The notes under the pieces: model-generated
The model's input: only the letters and a program-made list of their open reading frames with translations
Database searches by the model: none
What the model was told of the DNA's origin: nothing
Part shown: positions 35,657-42,483 of the stretch, in pieces
Layout: every line of letters starts with the position of its first letter
How positions within the stretch are numbered: the stretch's first letter is position 1
Translations under genes and position numbers: made by a program
Assembly: GCA_034520625.1 (NCBI GenBank)
Contig: JAXHNI010000009.1
Span: 248,001 to 312,000, forward strand
From: JAANXG01 sp034520625
Lineage (GTDB): Bacteria > Pseudomonadota > Gammaproteobacteria > Arenicellales > JAANXG01
DNA: 64,000 nt
Reading direction: 5' to 3'

Positions 35657-36514
35657 TCATGCTTGTTGGCCGACTTTAGATAAGGGATGGCGCGAAATCT
35701 CATCGGCAAGGCCACCGAGGATTATTTTCAACGTTCGATCGCCTTTGCCATCGCCGAGTGATTCGATATACGCGATAAGACGGTGGTGGATATCAACCCA
35801 CGTTATGCAGGCAACTGTAAGCCGCTCCATGACGCTTCGTAGCGCCGACCGATGCTGCTTCACGAACTCATGAACGACCACGTTCTGTATTGTTTCGGAT
35901 AAGGAGTCCAGAGTCTCGGCCTTTTGAATACCGATGACAAGTCCTGTTTCGCGCTCGAATTTCTTAGAGGCGTCTGTTGGATAGATATACAGCACGCCCA
36001 AGCGGTCGCGCTGCCGATAGTGAAGTTCGTCTGCAGCGAGGACGGTGGCATATTTGGCTATTTGCTCGACCGACGTTTTCGCGTTGAACTTCAATTCAAT
36101 CGCAATTATCGCTCGTTCCGATAGGAGCACACAGTCCGGCTTAGTGACGTTCACCTCTGGAAGAGAGGGATATCGTTCTGGCACCGTGCCAGTGAACTGC
36201 GAATATTGTTCGACCCCAGCCCACGCTAGGAGCGGATGAAAGAGCTCGGATAAGACTTCTCCGGGGAGGGTTCCTATTCCGATATTCCAGATGTGATTGA
36301 AAGTCTCTTCCTGGCGATGAATGTAGGACCAATACTCGTCGCCGGACCGAATACGGCTATAAAGCGGACCATTCGGATTCGTTAGCTCACGAGGAACAGT
36401 TACGGTATCTTTCGCCTTACTCCATTTCGTTTGGGGGATGGATTTCAAACCGAGGTAACTGGGAACCCAGTAAAAGTCCCGCACAGCGTCCCAATATTTC
36501 TGATTCCACGACAT
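35657..36514 (-). CDS. PD-(D/E)XK-like hypothetical protein, integron cassette
   Basis: A 285-aa protein of unknown role. KPDCVLLSERAIIAIELKFN (about residues 145-164) gives a D...E-x-K core typical of PD-(D/E)XK nuclease folds, and the preceding LSELFHPLLAWAGVEQYS is helical. Start at 36514 (MSWNQKYW) was preferred because the extra upstream residues look like cassette lead sequence. It lies between attC-like sites 6 and 7. A defence or restriction function is possible but unproven. Confidence 0.65.
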   Translation of the reverse strand: MSWNQKYWDAVRDFYWVPSYLGLKSIPQTKWSKAKDTVTVPRELTNPNGPLYSRIRSGDEYWSYIHRQEETFNHIWNIGIGTLPGEVLSELFHPLLAWAGVEQYSQFTGTVPERYPSLPEVNVTKPDCVLLSERAIIAIELKFNAKTSVEQIAKYATVLAADELHYRQRDRLGVLYIYPTDASKKFERETGLVIGIQKAETLDSLSETIQNVVVHEFVKQHRSALRSVMERLTVACITWVDIHHRLIAYIESLGDGKGDRTLKIILGGLADEISRHPLSKVGQQA

Positions 36515-36557
36515 CGTTTCAGGCACCTCGTCCGACGGCGTCGATACGCATGACGGC

Positions 36558-36660
36558 CTCAAACAACGACAAAGCTCAGCAGCGCTTGACGGCGACCAAC
36601 CGGAGTGGCGGCGAAGGGCGGGAGCAGTTAAGCGTCGGACTCCATCGCCCTTGTTATGCA
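36558..36660 (-). repeat. attC-like site 7
   Basis: On the minus strand this site starts at GCATAAC (36659-36653) and ends at GTTTGAG (36564-36558), with GGAGTCCGACGCTTAACTGC, CGCCCTTCGCCGCC, GGTTGGTCGCC and GTCAAGCGC inside. The interior is nearly identical to site 5. The DUF2283 stop codon overlaps the proximal simple site. Confidence 0.78.
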
Positions 36661-36872
36661 GCGTCCGTTTCTACGGTACCAGGCAAACTGCTCACCGTGA
36701 GCTTTTCTAAATCCACCTTCCTGCTAGCATTGTCTATATCGATACCAACTAGCTTCCCGTTGGTGTCGTAGTCGAGGACGATACCTTCCGAGATTTCTCT
36801 ACTCTCACTACTGGTCTTCTCCGACAAGTCAATATAGAGCGAATCAGTGTCTTTGTAGTACTTGACCTTCAT
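36654..36872 (-). CDS. DUF2283 family protein, integron cassette
   Basis: A 72-aa protein whose whole length matches DUF2283. MKVKYYKDTDSLYIDLSE opens it, followed by SREISEGIVLDYDTNGKLVG and IDIDNAS. Function of the family is unknown; members are frequent in toxin-antitoxin-like and mobile settings. It is the most upstream gene of the cassette array visible here. The stop codon lies within GTTATGC of attC-like site 7. Confidence 0.88.
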   Translation of the reverse strand: MKVKYYKDTDSLYIDLSEKTSSESREISEGIVLDYDTNGKLVGIDIDNASRKVDLEKLTVSSLPGTVETDAA

Positions 36873-37350
36873 AGTTGGAAATTCCGATCAGGGAATGCGT
36901 TGTGTATTGTAATGCGATCTGACAGGGTAATCACCCTCAAGTATCTGTCCCCGAGATCCGGCACTTTGGCCCAGAACCTGTATCGGTTGTGTTCCTGGGG
37001 TTCACTGCGTTATGGCCGTTTCCTCAGTACCGAAGTCTCAAAGTACTCCGTAAATCGATAATCCTTTAATGGCACGTATCACTGTCTCCTCGGGGAAAGT
37101 TGACCTGCAACAGTTACATAGAAAGTTTCGGCATATTCCAGGAAATCGGCCGAAACTAGATAAATCAGGGACATGCTGAAAATCCCGGCGGGACTGGCGA
37201 TCCGGGCGATCCTGGCTGGGCCTCGTGGGCGAGGTAACGTTTCGACGACTATTGTGTCCAAGGCGGCCCCTCCGTTTGCAGTGTTCATGCCCGGTTCGTT
37301 CTCCCGCGGCTCGTGCTGCGGGCGCGACGGACACCGGGAAGTCCCGGGCG
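36873..37350. other. Long gap without a firm gene
   Basis: A 478-nt stretch between the cassette array and the exported-protein genes. It holds no recognised gene, integrase fragment or full attC. One minus-strand frame (37288 to 37079, 69 aa, MNTANGGAALDTIVVETLPR onward) has a GGGAGAA element upstream, but its sequence is not recognised, so I do not call it. Confidence 0.4.
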
Positions 37351-37869
37351 CTACGGGCACAAAACCGGCGATTGCGGCGGCCGCAAATCGACCTGATGCA
37401 AGTGGCTTCGGTTGCCGCTCGTGTCGTCCGCCGAAGCGACCACCGCTGAGAGCTCGCTCACTTTGAGAGTGACCAGCACGTTGGGCTGCACCAGGCCTGC
37501 CGGTGGGCGGGTGGTGATGATCAGGGAGTCCGTGCTGCGGTTTCGTTCGGTCCGGAAGTCGGCGCTGTCCGGCGCTACGCTGACATCCGATATGTGTCCG
37601 GGAAAGACCGATACCACCAATGAATCCACGCCGCCTTCGTCGGTGGCGGACACGCTGATGCTCGCTGGGAAAGCCCGCACCACCGCGCACGCGCCGGGAT
37701 CGCTGCCGTCGCTGCTGAAGGTCGGCGTGCCGGCGCTGTTAAGGGCCGTCAGCGTGATCCGCGGTGGCTCACTGTCGCCGCCGTCTAGCGCGGGCCGCGG
37801 GGCACAGGCGACTGCCAGCATGATGATCGCCGACACAGGTATCAATCCGGCTGGGAATCTCATCATCAT
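37351..37869 (-). CDS. Hypothetical lipoprotein
   Basis: A 172-aa protein with a lipoprotein signal: hydrophobic residues PVSAIIMLAVACAPRP place a lipid-modified cysteine in an A-V-A-C lipobox near residue 21. The mature portion (ITLTALNSAGTPTFSSDGSD, ISVSATDEGGVDSLVVSVFP) suggests an immunoglobulin-like beta sandwich. The start overlaps the preceding gene's stop (ATGA), so the two small genes are coupled. No function is recognised. Three consecutive methionines make the exact start uncertain by two residues. Confidence 0.72.
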   Translation of the reverse strand: MMMRFPAGLIPVSAIIMLAVACAPRPALDGGDSEPPRITLTALNSAGTPTFSSDGSDPGACAVVRAFPASISVSATDEGGVDSLVVSVFPGHISDVSVAPDSADFRTERNRSTDSLIITTRPPAGLVQPNVLVTLKVSELSAVVASADDTSGNRSHLHQVDLRPPQSPVLCP

Positions 37870-38222
37870 GGTCTCGTGATCAGGCTGTTCATGCCGAAAT
37901 TTGCGTCGGGCATGTCCAACAGGAGGACGTCGCCGTCGACCGGCCGAAACCGGTCGTCGAGGAGCTCCACCTGCACGTAGTAAGTTCGCCGGGCGACCAG
38001 GCCGGCGAATTCCGCGACCCTCTGCCCGCTCACGAAATCCCCGCCTGAGGTGTGCAGGGTGCGCCATTGATTGCGCTCATCGGTTCGGTCCATCACCTCG
38101 ACCCGCACGTATCTGAAATCCGCGTACGGCGCCCAGTTGGTGCGCAGGTCGATGACCAGGTCCAGCGCCAGTGCCGGGGCCGCCGTAAGCAGTGCCAGGC
38201 AACCGGGGATCAGTCTTTTCAT
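37866..38222 (-). CDS. Hypothetical secreted protein
   Basis: A 118-aa protein with a clear Sec signal peptide (MKRLIPGCLALLTAAPALA). The mature part has alternating strand-like sequence (WAPYADFRYVRVEVMDR, YYVQVELLDDRFRPVDGD), resembling a single Ig/fibronectin-like domain, but no family is recognised. It is co-translated with the downstream lipoprotein through a 4-nt overlap. The pair may form an envelope-associated unit. Confidence 0.72.
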   Translation of the reverse strand: MKRLIPGCLALLTAAPALALDLVIDLRTNWAPYADFRYVRVEVMDRTDERNQWRTLHTSGGDFVSGQRVAEFAGLVARRTYYVQVELLDDRFRPVDGDVLLLDMPDANFGMNSLITRP

Positions 38223-38406
38223 TCCTGCCTCCGTTTCCCTCGAGTGGGTCTCCCCCGCTGGAAGTATAGCAAGGGCGGGCGCGACGCGCGGCCGGGGCCA
38301 CCGGGGCGCGGCCGGCGCAGATTGCGGACTTGCGGTCTACACTTGTGGGAAACTTTCCGCTGTGTGCGGTTTCTCACGACATTCAGGATAGAAGCATCAG
38401 AGTTCC

Positions 38407-39363
38407 ATGGCGCAACCCGAATCCATCCACAAGCAGGTCCAGGCCGCGCGGTCGTTGACGCGCTCGATCCTGGAGCAGATCAATCACATCATCGTCGGCA
38501 AGGACGAGCCGGTGCGCATGGCCCTGGCCTGCCTGCTGGCGCGCGGGCACCTGCTGATTGAGGACGTGCCGGGGGTGGGCAAGACCATGCTGGCGCATAC
38601 CCTGGCGAAGGTCCTTGGGCTGAGCTTCAGCCGCATCCAGTTCACCAGCGACATGCTGCCGGCGGATGTAATCGGGGTGTCGATATTCAACAGCCGGGAG
38701 CACAAGTTCGAGTTCCACCCCGGGCCGCTGTTCTCCTCGGTGGTGCTGGCGGACGAGATCAACCGCGCTACCCCCAAAGCCCAGAGCGCGCTGCTGGAGG
38801 CCATGGAGGAGCGGCAGGTTTCCGCCGAGGGCGAGACCCACGAGCTGCCCGAGCCGTTCTATGTCATCGCCACCCAGAATCCCAACGAGCAGATCGGCAC
38901 CTTTCCCCTGCCGGAGTCCCAGCTCGACCGCTTCCTGATGCGCATTCGCATGGGCTATCCGGACCCGGCCAGCGAGCGGCTGCTGCTCAAGGGCGAGGAC
39001 CGCCGGGCGCTGCTGGCGGCCACCGAGCCGGTGGTGGGGCCCTCGCACCTGCGCCAGATCCAGCGGGTGTGCGAGCATGTCCATGCCTCCGAGGCGCTGC
39101 TGGACTACGTCCAGGCGCTGGTGGGCGCCACCCGCAGCGCGGCCTGGCTGCGCTACGGGCTGTCGCCGCGGGCCGGTATCTCCTGGATCCGGGCGGCGCG
39201 GGCCTGGGCATTCCTGTCGGGGCGGGACCTGGTGCTGCCCGAGGACATCCAGGCCACCGGGGAGGCAGTGCTGAGCCACCGGCTCCTGAGCAGCGAGCAC
39301 GCGGGGGCCGGCGCCGGCGAGGAGCTGGCCCAGCGCCTGCTGCGGAGTGTGGCGATTCCGTGA
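38407..39363 (+). CDS. MoxR-family AAA+ ATPase
   Basis: A 318-aa chaperone-like ATPase. Walker A is EDVPGVGKTML (about residues 54-64), Walker B is SVVLADEINRATP, and the sensor region is ATQNPNEQIGTFPLPESQLD. C-terminal LSPRAGISWIRAARAWAFL completes the MoxR pattern. Together with the DUF58 and transglutaminase-like genes that follow it forms a widespread three-gene unit. MoxR ATPases are thought to help assemble or activate partner proteins; the client here is unknown. Confidence 0.94.
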   Translation: MAQPESIHKQVQAARSLTRSILEQINHIIVGKDEPVRMALACLLARGHLLIEDVPGVGKTMLAHTLAKVLGLSFSRIQFTSDMLPADVIGVSIFNSREHKFEFHPGPLFSSVVLADEINRATPKAQSALLEAMEERQVSAEGETHELPEPFYVIATQNPNEQIGTFPLPESQLDRFLMRIRMGYPDPASERLLLKGEDRRALLAATEPVVGPSHLRQIQRVCEHVHASEALLDYVQALVGATRSAAWLRYGLSPRAGISWIRAARAWAFLSGRDLVLPEDIQATGEAVLSHRLLSSEHAGAGAGEELAQRLLRSVAIP

Positions 39364-39473
39364 GGGGGGCGGCGAATCGATCCGGGGCAGGGGTTGATGG
39401 GTCGGCAGGTCGAGTTGCGGTTGCAGGGGTTGGGGCATGCCGCTTGGTGAGATGCCGGGGGTTGTTGTCGCTT

Positions 39474-39520
39474 GGATTGCTTCGCTGCGCTCGCAATGAC
39501 GGGGGCGGCTCGCAATGACC
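39474..39520. repeat. GGATTGCTTCG...CGCAATGAC dispersed element, second copy
   Basis: A second member of the repeat at 6918-6950, with CTCGCAATGAC repeated twice. It fills part of the 167-nt gap inside the MoxR-DUF58 operon, so transcription must cross it. Confidence 0.6.
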
Positions 39521-39530
39521 GGGTATTGAC

Positions 39531-40427
39531 ATGGTACTGAGCCGGCGCACCTTGTATATGCTGCCGACGCCGCACGGGTTTGTGTTCGCACTGGCCCTGC
39601 TGGCGATGCTGCTGATCGCGGTGAACTACAACAACGGCCTGGCCTACGGCTTCGTATTCCTGGTGGCCGGTATGGCGGCGGTGTCCATGCTGTTCACGCA
39701 CCGCAACCTGTCCGGCCTGGAGGTGGCCGTGGCGGACGCCGAGCCGGTGTTTGCCGGGGAGGACGCCCGCTTTCCGGTGCGGGTCGTTAACCCCGAACCG
39801 GTGGTGCGCCAGAGCCTGTGGCTGATGTGCGGGGACTACCGCGGCCGATCGAACATCCCGCCCGGGACCACCGCCCGCCTCACGCTGCCGGTCGAGACCC
39901 ACTCCCGGGGCTATTTTCATCCGCCCAAGTTCCGGCTGGCCAGCGCCTATCCCTTCGGCCTGCTTTACACCTGGTCGGCGGCGATCCGCTCCGAGGGCGC
40001 CCGGGCGCTGGTCTACCCGCGGCCCGCGGGGGATGCTCCGCTGCCCCGCTCGGAGTCCTGGCGCTTCGAGTCCGGGGCCCAGCGCCGCGAGGGGGACGAC
40101 TTCGTGGGTTTGCGCGACTACCAGCCGGGGGATTCGCCGCGGCACGTGCACTGGAAGGCGGCCGCCACCACCGACAAGCTGGTGACCAAGCAGTTCGGCG
40201 GCGCGGACAGCGAGCAGCTCTGGCTGGACTGGGAAGCCACCACCGGCGACACCGAGACCCGCCTCAGCCAGCTCTGCCGGTGGGTGTGCGAGGCGGAGCG
40301 CGACGGGCGCACCTACGGCCTGCGCATGCCGGGCCGCCGGATCGAGCTCGGCTCGGGGCCCGGCCACCGCCATGACTGCCTCAAGACCCTGGCCCTGTGG
40401 GGCATCGGCGATGCGGCGCCTGTTTAG
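39531..40427 (+). CDS. DUF58 domain protein
   Basis: A 298-aa protein with two N-terminal membrane helices (about residues 15-60) and a DUF58 region. The defining motif GDDFVGLRDYQPGDSPRHVH followed by WKAAATT is present near residue 185. It usually pairs with a MoxR ATPase and a transglutaminase-like membrane protein, and may have a von Willebrand-like fold. The downstream gene begins inside its last 17 nt. Biological role unknown. Confidence 0.92.
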   Translation: MVLSRRTLYMLPTPHGFVFALALLAMLLIAVNYNNGLAYGFVFLVAGMAAVSMLFTHRNLSGLEVAVADAEPVFAGEDARFPVRVVNPEPVVRQSLWLMCGDYRGRSNIPPGTTARLTLPVETHSRGYFHPPKFRLASAYPFGLLYTWSAAIRSEGARALVYPRPAGDAPLPRSESWRFESGAQRREGDDFVGLRDYQPGDSPRHVHWKAAATTDKLVTKQFGGADSEQLWLDWEATTGDTETRLSQLCRWVCEAERDGRTYGLRMPGRRIELGSGPGHRHDCLKTLALWGIGDAAPV

Positions 40428-42417
40428 GATCCCCTCCTACCGGCCGCCGGACGAGCTGCCGGGCCGGGGGGCGAGCAACTGGCTGCTGGCCAGCGTGGCC
40501 CTGGCGGTGGGGCCGCACGCCGTGCGCCTGCCCTACTGGCTGACCCTCACCGTCGCCGCCTGCCTGCTGTGGCGCTTCGCCATGGACAACTACGCCTGGC
40601 GCATGCCGTCCCGGTGGCTGCGATGGCTGCTGCTGGCGGTGATCGCGGTGGCCGTGCTGAGCGCCTTCGGCACCTTCCTCGGGCGCGAGGCGGGCATCGC
40701 CTTCCTGGTGGCGGCGGTGGGCCTGAAGGCCCTGGAGATCCGCACCCTGCGGGACTACCTCATCACCGTGTTCCTCACCTACCTGGTGCTGATCAGTGCG
40801 TTCCTGTACTCCCAGTCCATGTTCATCGCCGTGTACGGCGTGGCCGTGGCACTGCTCACCACCGCCAGCCTGGCGCTGCTTAACAACGCCCAGGGCCTGC
40901 CCGGCCTGCAGGTGTGGAAGCTGGTGGGGCGGGTCGTGATGTTCGGCCTGCCGATCTGCCTGGTGCTGTACCTGTTCTTCCCGCGCATCCAGGGCAGCCT
41001 GTGGGCCCTGCCGGAGGATGCCTTCAGCGCCAGCACGGGGATGACCGACGAGGTCCGACCGGGCAGCCTGTCCCGGCTGAGCAACAACACCAGCGCGGCG
41101 TTCCGGGTGGAGTTCGACGGTCCGCCGCCGGAGCCCCCGGATCGTTACTGGCGGGTCTATGTAATGAGCGAGCATCACGACGGCGGCTGGCAGCGGCGCA
41201 CCATGCGGGCCTTCGACGGGCCGGAGCCCGGGGACTTCGAGGGCGCCGGCCCGGTGATCGAATACATTGTCACCCTGGAGCCGCATAACGATCGCTGGGT
41301 GCCGGCGCTGGACCTGCCGCTGGGGGCCCCCGAGGGCACCGAGCCCCGCAACGGCTTCCTGGTACGCGCCGACCGGCGGGTGAACCGGGTCATGCGCTTC
41401 GACTTGCGCTCCCGCAAGGCGGCGCGCACCCGGGGCCTGAATATGCTGGAGGAACGGGCGGACCTGCGCATGGAGGGCGAGCCGTCGGACCGGGTGGAAG
41501 AGCTGGTCGGACCGTGGCGGGACCTGCCCCCCGCCGAGCGCGTGGACGCGGCGTTGCGCCACTTCCGGGAGGAGCCGTTCCGCTACACCCTGGACCCGCC
41601 GCCCCTGCCCACCGGCAACATCGAGGAGTTCATCTTCGATACCCGTTCGGGGTACTGCGAGCACTACGCCGCGGCGTTCGTGTCCCTGATGCGCTGGGCG
41701 GGGGTGCCGGCCCGCCTCATCGCCGGCTACCAGGGCGGCGAGTGGAACGACTCCGGGGACTATCTCACCGTGCTCCAGGCGGACGCCCACGCCTGGGCGG
41801 AGGTCTGGCTCCCGGACCGGGGCTGGACCCGGGCCGACCCCACGGCGGCGGTGGCGCCGGAGCGCATCGACCTCGGCGCCGAGACCATCCGGCGCATGGT
41901 GGAGCAGGGCCTGCAACCGGGGCAGCTCAGCGAGGCGGAGCTCAACCGCCTGATCAGCCGGTCCTGGGTGGAGCAGCAGTTGGTGCAGGCGTATTTCGCC
42001 TGGGAGAACCTCAACTACGCCTGGGACGTCTGGATCATGGGCTACGGTCCGGAGTTCCAGCAGGCGTTCATGCGCCGCCTGGGCTTCGACAACCCGGACT
42101 GGCGCAGCATGGTATCGACCCTGGCGGCCGGGGTGGCGGCCCTGTTGATAGCGGCAGGGTTCCTGGTGAGCCGCCGGCGGTCGCGGGAAGACCCAGTGCA
42201 GCGCCTGTACCGCCGAGCCCTGCGCAAGGTGGCCCGCTCAGGGCCGGACAAGTCCCCGGACGAAGGGCCGCGGGATTTCCAGCGGCGCCTGGAGCGCGAG
42301 GCGCCGGAGCTGGCCAAGCGACTGAAGCCGGTAACCGAGATGTATATCGCCCTGCGGTACGCGGAGAACCCGAAGTATTCGGCGGGCACCCTGCGGGTGC
42401 TGGTGGGAAAGGTGTAG
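40411..42417 (+). CDS. TgpA-like membrane transglutaminase/protease homologue
   Basis: A 668-aa protein with about six N-terminal membrane helices (to about residue 190), a large periplasmic region and a final helix near residue 570. The Transglut_core triad is present: Cys in RSGYCEHYAAAFVSLMRWAG, His in ADAHAWAEVWLPD, Asp in GWTRADPTAAV. The start at 40411 was chosen over an upstream ATG because MRRLFRIPSYRPPDEL begins the family sequence. The homologous Pseudomonas TgpA is needed for viability. Its stop codon lies inside a REP palindrome. Confidence 0.92.
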   Translation: MRRLFRIPSYRPPDELPGRGASNWLLASVALAVGPHAVRLPYWLTLTVAACLLWRFAMDNYAWRMPSRWLRWLLLAVIAVAVLSAFGTFLGREAGIAFLVAAVGLKALEIRTLRDYLITVFLTYLVLISAFLYSQSMFIAVYGVAVALLTTASLALLNNAQGLPGLQVWKLVGRVVMFGLPICLVLYLFFPRIQGSLWALPEDAFSASTGMTDEVRPGSLSRLSNNTSAAFRVEFDGPPPEPPDRYWRVYVMSEHHDGGWQRRTMRAFDGPEPGDFEGAGPVIEYIVTLEPHNDRWVPALDLPLGAPEGTEPRNGFLVRADRRVNRVMRFDLRSRKAARTRGLNMLEERADLRMEGEPSDRVEELVGPWRDLPPAERVDAALRHFREEPFRYTLDPPPLPTGNIEEFIFDTRSGYCEHYAAAFVSLMRWAGVPARLIAGYQGGEWNDSGDYLTVLQADAHAWAEVWLPDRGWTRADPTAAVAPERIDLGAETIRRMVEQGLQPGQLSEAELNRLISRSWVEQQLVQAYFAWENLNYAWDVWIMGYGPEFQQAFMRRLGFDNPDWRSMVSTLAAGVAALLIAAGFLVSRRRSREDPVQRLYRRALRKVARSGPDKSPDEGPRDFQRRLEREAPELAKRLKPVTEMYIALRYAENPKYSAGTLRVLVGKV

Positions 42418-42483
42418 GTCAGGCGCAAGCCTGACAACACAGTGGGATCGTTCCCGGCATGTCAGGCTGGCGCCTGACCTACA
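42414..42483. repeat. REP palindrome pair, copy D
   Basis: GTAGGTCAGGC...GCCTGAC (42414-42434) and its inverted copy GTCAGGC.GGCGCCTGACCTAC (42461-42483) flank a short spacer. The stop codons of both convergent neighbours fall within the outer arms. It may be the shared terminator of the two genes. Confidence 0.8.

Noticed and set aside
30950..37100. Integron integrase gene or fragment
   Set aside because: No tyrosine-recombinase motif was found near either end of the cassette array within the window.
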